Shown here one piece after another: positions 7,880 to 16,800 of a stretch of DNA of 33,611 nucleotides; position 1 is the first letter of the stretch; the number at the start of each line of letters is the position of its first letter. This DNA comes from TMED69 sp964642505. Lineage in GTDB: Bacteria; Pseudomonadota; Gammaproteobacteria; Ga0077536. The stretch covers positions 1 to 33,611 of the forward strand of contig CAZXQY010000020.1 in NCBI GenBank assembly GCA_964642505.1, given 5' to 3'. The notes under the pieces are model-generated. The model searched no databases. It saw only the letters and a list, made by a program, of their open reading frames with translations, and was not told the DNA's origin. The position numbers were made by a program, and so were the translations under genes.

Positions 7880-8797
7880 TCACGTGCCTGGAGACCCCAC
7901 CTCCACCAGAAAACTGAAAGTTTCAGGAATTCCATTCGGAGCAATCTGCGCGAAAAGGCGATATTTACCAGGAACAGGAAAGGTATATCGTAAGGGTACA
8001 GCCGGGCCACCAAAGACCAGTTCGTTATTACTACACATCACTTCCACCAGCACTTCTTGCAATTCACGAGGAGAAACGAACTCGCGTTTTTCTCTTGTTC
8101 TAATCTCTTCGATTAGCATCTGCATCTTGGGCGTGAAGCTGTGAAGGTGTCCAAAATATTCCAGGTCATCACGCCAAACAGCACCATGTAATTCAGAACC
8201 AAGGAAAAGTTGCAAATTTTGAACTGGCAGCCCACCCTGCTTAACCTGCAATACCAGTTCCGTCTCTTTTCCCGAGACAATTTTTTCAGGCTTTATCAAC
8301 TGCGCCGTGTGCTTATTGGAGATTCCTGTTTCTGTATTAGCATTAACATCAATCGAATCGTCAATCACAATTCTGAACGACTTATTCCATATTCGATTCC
8401 GATGAACGAATTCTGCCACCAACCTATAGGCACCGGATTTTTCGAATGTGTGTCCCACTAGAAATCTACCTTCAGAACCGACTTCTCGATTAAGTTGGCG
8501 TTTTACATGTATGTGAGCAAAATAATCCAGTTGCTCATCGGTGACGAAGATGTGAATCAAACGTTGATGAGCCAACTGTAAATCTTCGACAGCGTTTCCA
8601 TTTCGACTGTCACTAAGCTGGAAAGCCAATTGTACTACTCGTCCGACAATCAAACTATCCTCTTTTACAAAAAGATTCATTTCATAGGGCCCTCCTCCTG
8701 TGCCAATTACTTTCCGTTCTGAAGGAGAACAAGCTATAAAAAAGATCAAGAAAAAAAGCCCGGCAGCTCTACATCCTAGCAACAACTTAAATCGCAT
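7880..8797 (-). CDS. Lipoprotein with two tandem His-motif (metal-binding-like) beta domains
   Basis: A 305-residue protein. Residues 1-23 are a lipoprotein signal with FFIAC at the cleavage site (Cys23). Two related domains follow. Domain 1 has His82-x12-His95-x-His97 within HIFVTDEQLDYFAHIH, then a closing strand SGAYRLVAEF. Domain 2 has His204-x12-His217-x-His219 within HGAVWRDDLEYFGHLH, then PGKYRLFAQI. The spacing is identical in both, so the domains arose by duplication. This H...DL-x-x-F-x-H-x-H pattern occurs in secreted domains found near copper and other metal resistance genes. Metal binding is inferred, not shown. An in-frame ATG at 8818 adds seven residues. The gene diverges from the Popeye-like gene. 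Confidence 0.65.
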   Translation of the reverse strand: MRFKLLLGCRAAGLFFLIFFIACSPSERKVIGTGGGPYEMNLFVKEDSLIVGRVVQLAFQLSDSRNGNAVEDLQLAHQRLIHIFVTDEQLDYFAHIHVKRQLNREVGSEGRFLVGHTFEKSGAYRLVAEFVHRNRIWNKSFRIVIDDSIDVNANTETGISNKHTAQLIKPEKIVSGKETELVLQVKQGGLPVQNLQLFLGSELHGAVWRDDLEYFGHLHSFTPKMQMLIEEIRTREKREFVSPRELQEVLVEVMCSNNELVFGGPAVPLRYTFPVPGKYRLFAQIAPNGIPETFSFLVEVGSPGT

Positions 8798-8960
8798 TTT
8801 CCATTGGCCTTTTAGCATTGAATACTTTCAGATCTTTGTAAATCTCAAGAATCTAAACGTTGAAAAACACCACAATATAAATTTCGGTACGAAACGGTCT
8901 GACTCCGCGATAAAATAAGTCACAATATTTTGATTTCTCTTAATTAGGGAGACACAAACA

Positions 8961-9608
8961 ATGGAACCATCCGCAGTAAACTTTTTAGGGCACCTATCTT
9001 TCTTCGTGACTACAATATCGTTTCTGATGAAAGATATTATCCTACTTCGCGCTTTGGCTATAGTTTCTAGTGCTTTTGGAATAATATATAACTATCATGT
9101 CACAACCGAACCATTATGGTTGGTCATTTTCTGGCTTTTACTATTCTTAATCATCAATTCCTACCAGATCGTAAGAACCGTATTAGATCAACGATCAATA
9201 AATCTAACTGAGAAGGAACGCCATGTACATGGAAACTCTTTTGGATCATTCTCTGCCCTAGAATTTAAGAGATTACTCGACATCGGAGAATGGAAAAATT
9301 CTCCGCCTGGAGATATTTTGGCTTCCGAAAACGAAGAATTTGGTGAGCTTAATTTCATTTACAGCGGAGAAGTCAGCATCAGTCGAAAAAACCAAGAACT
9401 AGTCCGGCTAAGAAGCGGCTCTATGATAGGAGAGATATCCTATCTAAAAGGTAAATCGGCGACGGCGACAGTAACAACCACCGAAGAAACAGTCTATATC
9501 TGCTGGAAACACAAGAAATTGAGAAGCCTTCTATCGAAGAATCCTATGATGAACGTATCAATGATGGCTGTATTAAACTCCGATCTTATCAAAAAATTGC
9601 AGGGTTAG
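8961..9608 (+). CDS. Popeye-like membrane protein with cyclic-nucleotide-binding-type domain
   Basis: A 215-residue protein. Three hydrophobic segments lie at about residues 7-23, 27-45 and 51-70, followed by a cytosolic cyclic-nucleotide-binding fold at about 98-205. The phosphate-binding cassette region reads GSMIGEISYLKGKSATATV (153-171): the Glu of the GE motif is present (158) but the usual Arg before Ser-Ala is Lys165. Three TM helices plus this domain is the architecture of Popeye proteins, known in animals as cAMP sensors and present in bacteria with unknown roles. Ligand binding is therefore uncertain. AGGGAG nine bases before ATG 8961 fixes the start. The gene lies between a metal-type lipoprotein (divergent) and an LRR gene (same strand). 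Confidence 0.75.
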   Translation: MEPSAVNFLGHLSFFVTTISFLMKDIILLRALAIVSSAFGIIYNYHVTTEPLWLVIFWLLLFLIINSYQIVRTVLDQRSINLTEKERHVHGNSFGSFSALEFKRLLDIGEWKNSPPGDILASENEEFGELNFIYSGEVSISRKNQELVRLRSGSMIGEISYLKGKSATATVTTTEETVYICWKHKKLRSLLSKNPMMNVSMMAVLNSDLIKKLQG

Positions 9609-9725
9609 ACGAAAAACCAGTAGTTTCGAACTTCCTAACACGACCTGTCTTTGATTATTTGTCCTAGCTGGCAAGATGGAAATCTCCAATCTACTAAGGT
9701 GCTGTTTGCTTTCGCGACTTTAATT

Positions 9726-9731
9726 TATAAT
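9726..9731 (+). promoter_or_regulatory. Candidate sigma70 -10 box for the LRR gene
   Basis: A perfect TATAAT lies 41 bases before ATG 9773. The -35 region is poor: TTGCTT starts at 9706, leaving only 14 bases of spacer, and TGTTTG at 9703 gives 17. A six-codon frame (9747-9767, MNQPKI then stop) falls in the predicted leader and may be chance. Confidence 0.4.
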
Positions 9732-9772
9732 CAGAGATAGAAGCTAATGAATCAACCAAAGATATAGAAATT

Positions 9773-11113
9773 ATGGGTACAGAGATTCAAGAGAGAGCGA
9801 CTTTTAAGTTGTGTGAGTATGACCTGAAGGTGCAAGACTATCAGCAAATTTTGGTTTGGGCTAGGCAATTAAACGAAGATCCAGAAAGCATTATTGAAAA
9901 ATTGGAAGACGCAGAATACCAAGCGTATGAAGGAGACACACTAAAATTAGAAATCAAGGGCTCTGCAATCGTAACTCTTGTATGGGATTTTAATGAATTA
10001 CCGTTAACTGATTTCGAGTGGATAGACGACCTATCAATAGCGAACGTAGCGTTCCGTAATGGAAAAGGTGGTGAGAACTTAAACCTTAATTTACCCGCCC
10101 TGCGCCGCTTATATTGCTCGGAAAATAATCTAAAACAGATTGAAATTAAAAAAACCCCCGAACTTCGCCTAATAGATTGCGGGGAGAATTCTCTAGCCTC
10201 TTTACCTTTAAAGAATACCCGAAAACTCGAGATACTTCGATGTAATAGCAATAAGCTGAAAACGCTACCTGTCGAAGGCCTCGAAAATTTGACCGAATTG
10301 AACTACAGCGGCAACCCCAAGATAATTCAACCCGTACTTTCTCAAATCCCAAACCTCAAGCACCTCGCCTGTAGCTCTTTAACGTTAAGAGAACTTGATC
10401 TTTCAGGATTAAAGAATCTGAATTATCTAGACTGTCACGATAATATGTTGGAAAACGTCGATTTATCAGATACTCCAAATCTTACGTGGTTGGACTGTAA
10501 AACCAATGAAGTGACCTCTCTGAATTTAGAACAAACGCCAAAACTGGCTGGCCTCGATTGCAAAGGCAATATTTTAAATCAGCTTAATTTGGAACATACA
10601 GCGAGTCTTACCTGGTTAGACTGCAGCGAAAATCGACTAGATAGTCTAGACTTGGAAAAACTCGGAGAGCTTACATGGGTTCAGTGTAGAGCAAACTTTT
10701 TAACCACTATCCTTGTCCCACAGAACTCCAAACTCAGAGAGTTGCTATGCTCAGAAAATCAGCTAACAGAACTAAACCTTGAAAATGCGCAAATGCTTAA
10801 TGAATTGGTCTGCAACAGTAATCGACTTACCAGCTTGGATTTGAGCAGAAATATTGCGTTGGGACACTTAAATTGCCAAGATAACAAACTGGCGAAAATC
10901 GTTTTAAACGAGACCCCAGAATTAATTTTTCTAAATTGCAGTAAAAATCGATTAAAACAAATAGACCTGTGGGAAGCGCCGAAATTAAAACATCTGGACA
11001 TCACTGTTAATCCTATTGATGACATTGATATTCGAGGTGTCGAAAAACTCACACGCCTTTTGGTCGATCCTTGCGTCCGACTAAAACATCGTCACGATCA
11101 AAAAATTTCCTAG
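9773..11113 (+). CDS. Cytosolic cysteine-ladder leucine-rich repeat protein
   Basis: A 446-residue protein with no signal peptide. Residues 1-109 form a separate acidic N-terminal domain. From Leu110 to about residue 425 there are 15 leucine-rich repeats of 21 residues (one of 22) with pattern LxxLxCxxNxLxxLxLxxxPx. Cysteine occupies repeat position 6 in 13 of 15 repeats, with Tyr in repeat 4 and Ile in repeat 15, making a stacked cysteine ladder as described for internalin J. A short Cys-, Arg- and His-containing cap follows. With no export signal the thiols would be reduced, so a cytosolic binding scaffold is likely; the partner is unknown. The Popeye-like gene lies 164 bases upstream on the same strand. 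The ribosome binding site is weak. Confidence 0.85.
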   Translation: MGTEIQERATFKLCEYDLKVQDYQQILVWARQLNEDPESIIEKLEDAEYQAYEGDTLKLEIKGSAIVTLVWDFNELPLTDFEWIDDLSIANVAFRNGKGGENLNLNLPALRRLYCSENNLKQIEIKKTPELRLIDCGENSLASLPLKNTRKLEILRCNSNKLKTLPVEGLENLTELNYSGNPKIIQPVLSQIPNLKHLACSSLTLRELDLSGLKNLNYLDCHDNMLENVDLSDTPNLTWLDCKTNEVTSLNLEQTPKLAGLDCKGNILNQLNLEHTASLTWLDCSENRLDSLDLEKLGELTWVQCRANFLTTILVPQNSKLRELLCSENQLTELNLENAQMLNELVCNSNRLTSLDLSRNIALGHLNCQDNKLAKIVLNETPELIFLNCSKNRLKQIDLWEAPKLKHLDITVNPIDDIDIRGVEKLTRLLVDPCVRLKHRHDQKIS

Positions 11114-11185
11114 AATCTAGTAAAATCAGACAAGATCCTTTCCAATATAAAGAAAATTTCTATCCTCCTAAAAACATGTAGTAAA

Positions 11186-11205
11186 ATAGCGATGGGAAAC
11201 GCTAT
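11186..11205 (+). promoter_or_regulatory. Perfect 6-bp inverted repeat upstream of the pilin operon
   Basis: ATAGCG (11186-11191) and CGCTAT (11200-11205) pair perfectly around an 8-base loop, 32 bases before the first pilin start and 72 bases after the LRR stop. No T-run follows, so it is either a poor terminator or a regulatory site for the pil operon. The assignment rests only on symmetry and position. Confidence 0.35.
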
Positions 11206-11237
11206 CATTTAGTCTTGATAATGTTTGAAAGTAATAC

Positions 11238-11774
11238 ATGAGTGTAGGTGAAGACTTGAAGACCGAGCCCGAAATGATCATCGACAAAGGCTTCACTTTG
11301 TTTGAGTTACTGATAGTTGTCGCAATTGGGGGCATACTGTTGACAATCGGTATCCCAAATTTCAATCAATTTTTGAGTGGACAAAACACTAGTGCTCAAA
11401 TAAACGAACTTATTGTAACCATCCGAGAAGCTCGCTCTACGGCAGTGAACCAGAATCAAACCGCCCTGATAATTCCTAACGGTGGTAACTATAGTAACGG
11501 TTGGCAAATGGGGCTCGACACTGATAATGACGGCGCTATTGAAAACGTTAGACGGGTTTCTACCGACGCCAACCAACTAATTTTTGCAAACAATCCGGGT
11601 ACATTAGCTTTCACGAACCGAGGAAGAACAACTCCAGCCTCTCCCACTTTATTCTCCATAACTCCTGTGAATTGCGATGACGCCCAAAATCCTAGAAGAG
11701 ATATCAATATAGCCCTTTCGGGCCATATCGATATTACAAATTGCAATTGTGCAGTTGGACCACCATGCCCTTAA
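11238..11774 (+). CDS. fimU: Type IV minor prepilin, GspH/FimT/FimU family
   Basis: A 178-residue minor pilin. The leader ends MIIDKG and the prepilin peptidase site is Gly/Phe, giving mature FTLFELLIVVAIGGILLTIG with Glu5, the residue that docks with the preceding subunit. The C-terminal domain has the GspH-like strand block (IREARSTAVNQNQT, GWQMGLDTDNDG) and a Cys-rich end (NCDDAQN, NCNCAVGPPCP). FimU-type subunits link the priming tip complex to the major pilin in the inner membrane. ATG 11238 gives an 18-residue leader; ATG 11274 would shorten it to 6. It is the first gene of the pil operon and overlaps pilV by 10 bases. FimT and FimU cannot be separated by motif alone; gene order favours FimU. 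Confidence 0.9.
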   Translation: MSVGEDLKTEPEMIIDKGFTLFELLIVVAIGGILLTIGIPNFNQFLSGQNTSAQINELIVTIREARSTAVNQNQTALIIPNGGNYSNGWQMGLDTDNDGAIENVRRVSTDANQLIFANNPGTLAFTNRGRTTPASPTLFSITPVNCDDAQNPRRDINIALSGHIDITNCNCAVGPPCP

Positions 11775-12214
11775 AATATCGAGCTTCAACCGATCAAGAA
11801 GGCTTCACACTCGTCGAGTTTCTAGTAGCGCTACTAGTCTTTGCTGTGGGTATACTAGGGTTAACTTCTCTTCAAGTCCTGGTACTAAGAAGCGATATAA
11901 GTGCCCACCAATACGCGCAAGCGGTTCAGATTTCTTATTCAATGATGGACCGCATGCGCAGCAACCGTAATTCTGCGATGGCTGGCAATTACAATTTAGC
12001 TAATGCAGCTGCTGTGCCCACCGGCGACGGCATTGCGCCACTAGCTGACGACGATCTTGCTGACTGGGTTACAAATGAATTAAACCTACTACCAAATGGA
12101 AATGTGGTTATCAACTGCACTACGGCCGGCAGTTGTACGATCACAGTATCCTGGAGCGACAAAGGTGACCCGAATGTACCGGTTCAAACTCATATACTAA
12201 ACTCTAACATTTAA
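11765..12214 (+). CDS. pilV: Type IV pilus minor prepilin PilV
   Basis: A 149-residue minor pilin. The leader MPLKYRASTDQEG is cut before Phe, giving FTLVEFLVALLVFAVGILGL with Glu5. The stretch following the helix, RMRSNRNSAMAGNYNL, is characteristic of PilV, as is the single C-terminal Cys pair (NCTTAGSC). PilV joins PilW, PilX and PilY1 in the complex that primes pilus assembly. ATG 11765 overlaps the end of fimU by 10 bases; a TTG at 11741 would give an overlong leader. The stop is followed after one base by the pilW start, implying translational coupling. Confidence 0.92.
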   Translation: MPLKYRASTDQEGFTLVEFLVALLVFAVGILGLTSLQVLVLRSDISAHQYAQAVQISYSMMDRMRSNRNSAMAGNYNLANAAAVPTGDGIAPLADDDLADWVTNELNLLPNGNVVINCTTAGSCTITVSWSDKGDPNVPVQTHILNSNI

Positions 12215-12215
12215 A

Positions 12216-13307
12216 ATGAAAGCTGAACGAAACAATTATAAGGGGTTTACCATAATAGAGTTGATGGTAGTCGTAGCGCTTAGTTCCTTTTTACTTCTCG
12301 GCGTGATTCAAATTTTTAGCGCAAATTCTCAAAACTACCGTTTTAGTACCGCGTTCGCCCGAATGCAGGATAACGGACGTATTGCCCTCGAAGAAATTGC
12401 CCGAGATATTCGGATGGCGGGCTATATAGGTTGCGCAAGTCGTCAGCAAATTGCCATCAATTCTGTAGCAAATAATTTCCCCCCGAACGTAACATCACAA
12501 CAACACATCACCGGTTTCGATAGCGGCACAGGATTTAATCCCGCCGGCCAAATAATTAATGACACACGAGGCACGGCACTAAATGTCTGTGACGCGGTCA
12601 GAGGAAACACAGCGTCTTGCCGCGTGAGCGACATCTTACAAATCATCAGAAGTGCTGAGACAATCGGCGTCACCACTAACGACATGGCTAATAGCGGTTC
12701 TGTTGTCACCGTAAGCGCCAACGATATGGCGGCTTATTTCCCGGCAGCTGGAGTAGGAGGAACGCCCCCCCTACAAGAAGATCTAATGTTAATTACCGAC
12801 TGCCAACGAGCCGACCTATTTAGGGCAAGTGCGGTTACGCCTACTAATATCACTCCCAATACAAATCTTCAAACCGATTACCCTGCCGACTCCTTCTTAA
12901 TGCCGTTAGTTGGTGCTACTTATTTTATAGCGACGGATGGTCGAGATAGAGATAATGATGGCGTAGCCGACCCTGTTGCAACCCTGTATCGCATGGGAAT
13001 CAGTGATGCTGGAATCCTGCCGCAGGCGGTACCGATAGCGAGAGGAGTAGAAGCGTTGGAGTTTTCTTACGGAGAGGACACGCAAGGAGATCAGTACGCT
13101 GATGTTTATCGAAACACAGCCGCCGCGGTCACGGATTTTACAAGAGTGGTAAGTATAAGAGTTGCTATTCTTCTCAAAAGTGAAAACGATTTCATTACAG
13201 ATACACCGGCTGTCGTTACGTTCTTAGGTAATAATATCGGAGGGGGAGATCGGCGCCTCAGGCTACAGTTTTTTACCACAGTAGGATTACGAAACCGTGT
13301 ACCTTAG
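12216..13307 (+). CDS. pilW: Type IV pilus minor prepilin PilW
   Basis: A 363-residue minor pilin, the usual PilW length. The leader MKAERNNYKG precedes the cleavage site, with mature FTIIELMVVVALSSFLLLGV and Glu5. The helix continues into FARMQDNGRIALEEIARDIR and MAGYIGC, the hallmark PilW segment. A DGRDRDNDGVAD acidic loop at about residues 246-257 resembles a calcium-binding turn, and several Cys residues lie in the globular half. It starts one base after pilV and its end overlaps pilX by 11 bases. Role: core minor pilin in the priming and tip complex. Confidence 0.92.
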   Translation: MKAERNNYKGFTIIELMVVVALSSFLLLGVIQIFSANSQNYRFSTAFARMQDNGRIALEEIARDIRMAGYIGCASRQQIAINSVANNFPPNVTSQQHITGFDSGTGFNPAGQIINDTRGTALNVCDAVRGNTASCRVSDILQIIRSAETIGVTTNDMANSGSVVTVSANDMAAYFPAAGVGGTPPLQEDLMLITDCQRADLFRASAVTPTNITPNTNLQTDYPADSFLMPLVGATYFIATDGRDRDNDGVADPVATLYRMGISDAGILPQAVPIARGVEALEFSYGEDTQGDQYADVYRNTAAAVTDFTRVVSIRVAILLKSENDFITDTPAVVTFLGNNIGGGDRRLRLQFFTTVGLRNRVP

Positions 13308-13830
13308 ACCCGAACTACGCCGTAAGGGTAAAGAGGAAGGGATGGTTTTAATCATCGCTTTGATAGTTCTACTCATGTTGATGATTCTAGGTACTGCAGC
13401 TATGAAAACCACTGTTATGGAAGAAAGACTGTCGGGTTTTACTAGAAACAAGCAATTATCGTTCGACAGTAGCGAAACGGCTTTACGGATTGGAGAAGGT
13501 GCAGCTGACGCCCTCCCTCTAACCGCCCCCCTTGCGGGAGCAGCTGGCCTTTTTGCCCCTAATCCGGCTAATCCCGTATGGCTTGACGCAACCGTTATTC
13601 CCTCCTGGATAACCTTACCCGGGGGTGCTGTTGCAGGAGTTGGACAGCAACCTCGATATGTTCTAGAAGCAACAGGTTCCGTCCCAAGAGATAACAATTG
13701 TGCACTTGACGCTGAAGCTAGTGCCAATCAGGACTGCTGGCGCTATACTTATCGAGTTACTAGTCAAGGGACAGGTCTAAACAACAACACGACCTCGGTG
13801 GTTCAATCTACGATTCTATCGAGAAAATAG
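13297..13830 (+). CDS. pilX: Type IV pilus assembly protein PilX (GspK-like minor pilin)
   Basis: A 177-residue minor pilin. The leader ends RKGKEEG, and the mature helix begins MVLIIALIVLLMLMILGTAA followed by MKTTVMEERLSGF, the standard PilX N-terminus. Position 5 of the mature protein is Ile, not the Glu found in the other pilins here, as in GspK-type subunits that sit at the tip and need no preceding partner. The start is GTG 13297, overlapping pilW by 11 bases; no ATG is available before the leader. Two Cys pairs (NNCALD and QDCWRYTY) lie in the C-terminal domain. A 33-base gap to pilY1 follows. Confidence 0.9.
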   Translation: MYLRPELRRKGKEEGMVLIIALIVLLMLMILGTAAMKTTVMEERLSGFTRNKQLSFDSSETALRIGEGAADALPLTAPLAGAAGLFAPNPANPVWLDATVIPSWITLPGGAVAGVGQQPRYVLEATGSVPRDNNCALDAEASANQDCWRYTYRVTSQGTGLNNNTTSVVQSTILSRK

Positions 13831-13863
13831 TCGCAAATTAAAAGAAGCTAAGGAACACACGAG

Positions 13864-16800
13864 ATGGGCAAGATAAAACACTTCTTAGTAAGCCTCCCAG
13901 GCAGACTTGCCGCCACTTTTCTAGTTTCAATATGCCTACTTTCGCCTTGCTATGCGGTGTTTACGATTCCGCCGAAACCTATATTTCTGGCCAACGATAC
14001 ACAGGCAAATATTTTTTTCGCTCTTGACGATTCAGGCTCCATGGACGCAGAACTTCTAATTAATAAGGGCGCTAGAGCAGCGCTAGAAGATCTGACCACC
14101 TCAATCTTTGGGTCGTTCTTTACCAGTGTTCTAAACCAAGCCGACATCATAGATATGGATTTTACCCCCGACGACCTCAATGAGGACTGGCATCAATGTG
14201 CGGCATTCAACCTGATGGCCTACGACCCAAGTCAAACCTATACCCCGTGGTCCGGAAATGATAACACTGGAACACCCTATGCGGATCAAAGTATTACGAG
14301 CGCTCGAATAAATCCTTTTGACCCTTCTGCGGGTACAACCAACCTACTAAACGTGGAGGGAACTGGGCGACCCGCATGGTACGGAGTCGAAATAGATAAC
14401 TCGCAGTGTAGGACTGATCTAGGGTGGCCAGATATGACTGGAATTAGTGGCGCAGAAGGTGTAAACGACGGAACATTTCAAATTTGCGAGTGCTTTAGCT
14501 CAAATTTCGTTACCGGTATTAATTTTTTTTCCTATGGTGACCGCTTCGATTTCCTAGCTTCTGCTGGAGATCCTCGCTTCTTTCGAGTAGATACTCTGAG
14601 CGCCGCGGAACAGACAAATTATGCGAATTGGTTTTCTTATTTCCGAAAAAGAGATTACGTACTCAAAAAAGCTGTCAGTCAGCTTATCACCAGCTCTTCC
14701 GCGAGGATGGGCCTAGCAACCCTCCAAAACAATGGAGGAGTCGGTACGGCAATTCGTGATATGACCGATGCTAGCAATAAGAGCACCCTGCTGAATAATC
14801 TTTTTAGCATTAATCCCGATTTTGGAACTCCGCTCAGGACCCTTTTGCGAGATGTAGGCCGGTATTTTGATGACACCGATGGATCAAATACTTTGCATTC
14901 TGCACTAGGCTTCACTGAAGCGTCGCCCATTTTACCCGCAAGTGAGGGCGGAGAATGCCAGCAAAATTTTACCGTCCTTTTTTCAGATGGCTTTTGGAAT
15001 GGGTTTAACCCCAGCGACGTTTTTAATGAAGATGGAGACTCCAATACAGCCTTTGACGGAGGGCCTCACGCGGACAGCGTACACCCTTCCTTGGGCGACG
15101 TTGCAATGAAATATTACGAAACCGATCTCTCGAACGTTGCCGATAATGTGCCAGTGATAACAGGTATCGATGAAAATACAGCGCAGCATTTAGTCACCTA
15201 TACGGTATCTTATGGCCTCGACGGCACGTTAACTTCCGTTCCTGCCGACCATGATCCGACTACTCCATCCCCGCCTTGGCCAACGCCTGTGGCTGGGACG
15301 TTAACTACGGTAGATGACATGAGGCATGCCGCTTTCAATGCCCGCGGACTTTATCTTCCTGGTCAAAATCCGCAACAGCTGATCGATACGCTATCTGCTG
15401 CCCTAGCTGATATTGGAAGTCGCACAGGTGCTGCTTCCGCCGCAGCGTCAACCTCTCAGTCTGTCAAGACGGAAGCGTTAATCTTTCAAGGAACGTTCAA
15501 CAGCGAAGACTGGTCTGGCACACTGTCCGCATTTCCTTTAAGTACAACCGGCACCATTGGATCAGCTCAATGGGAAGCATCCTCTTTAATCCCTGCTGAA
15601 AGTAGTAGAACAATTTTTAGCTTTAACAAAACGACCCCCGTTGGAATAGAATTTAAGTTTAATCAACTATCGGCCGCCCAACAGACTGCAATTGGAACAG
15701 ACGCCGAAGATATAGTTAACTATGTCCGGGGAGACAGAACGCAAGAAACTGGCAATGGGGGTGCCTTTAGAAACAGAAATTCACTATTAGGTGACATTAT
15801 TCACTCCACTCCAGTCGCCGTAACCAGCTCACAAGCCAGCCCTCCCTTCGAGAACCTACCGGGTACTGAAGGCTCCTCCTATGCCGCCCATTTGACATCA
15901 AAAAGCTCAATAACAGATGCTGTCTTCGTTGGAAGCAACGATGGGATGCTCCACGCCTTCAACGCTGATACCGGCGAAGAAATAATGGCTTATGTTCCCG
16001 AAGGAGTTTTCAGCAAACTAAATCTCCTAACCGATCCCGCTTACGATCATGCTTTTTACGTCGATGGTGTTCTAAGCGCCGCTGATGTTTTTTTTGGGGG
16101 TGCCTGGCGGACAATTCTAGTCGGTACCCTTGGTAGAGGAGGCAATACAGTTTTCGCCTTGGATGTTACTAGCATAAGCACCTTCACAGAAGCGAACGTA
16201 CTGTGGGAATTTGAACACGAGGAACTAGGAAACGTACTTGGAAAACCTCAAATCGTAAGACTGAATAATGGAAAATGGGCCGTCGTGTTAGGCAACGGCT
16301 ATAATACAACCTCCGAGAAACCTGAGCTATTTGTAATCGACGTTGAAACGGGGACTCTCACCAGACGAATTACTGCGGGTGACGAAACTGACGCTGGAAA
16401 TAATGGTCTGTCTACCGCACTGGTTGTCGACACAGATTCAGACTTTATTTCTGACGTCGTTTATGCGGGGGATTTAAATGGCAAACTTTGGAAATTCGAT
16501 TTCTCTAGCAGTAACAGTAGTACTTGGTCAGTGGCCTTAGGCAATACACCCCTGTATCAAGCAGTCGCTTCAAACGGATCTGTTCAACCGATAACGTCAA
16601 AACCCGCTATAGCAGCGCATCCAAATGGAGGGTTTCAGATATTGTTCGGAACAGGACGATTTTTTGCACAAGGTGATGAAGTTGTTTCGGACTCTGGAAC
16701 CTCGGTTGAAACCTTTTACGGTATAAGAGACAACGGATTAGCTGTAACGTCGGTCGGAGCTAGGAATAACCCTCCCGGCTCTCAACCAAGTGGGACTTTA

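Noticed and set aside
9747..9767. Six-codon leader peptide (MNQPKI) before the LRR gene
   Set aside because: Very short, no codon pattern suggesting attenuation and no clear ribosome binding site; probably chance.
13287..13727. A 146-residue minus-strand frame opposite pilX
   Set aside because: Low-complexity Ala/Pro/Arg translation, no ribosome binding site, fully antisense to a clear minor pilin.
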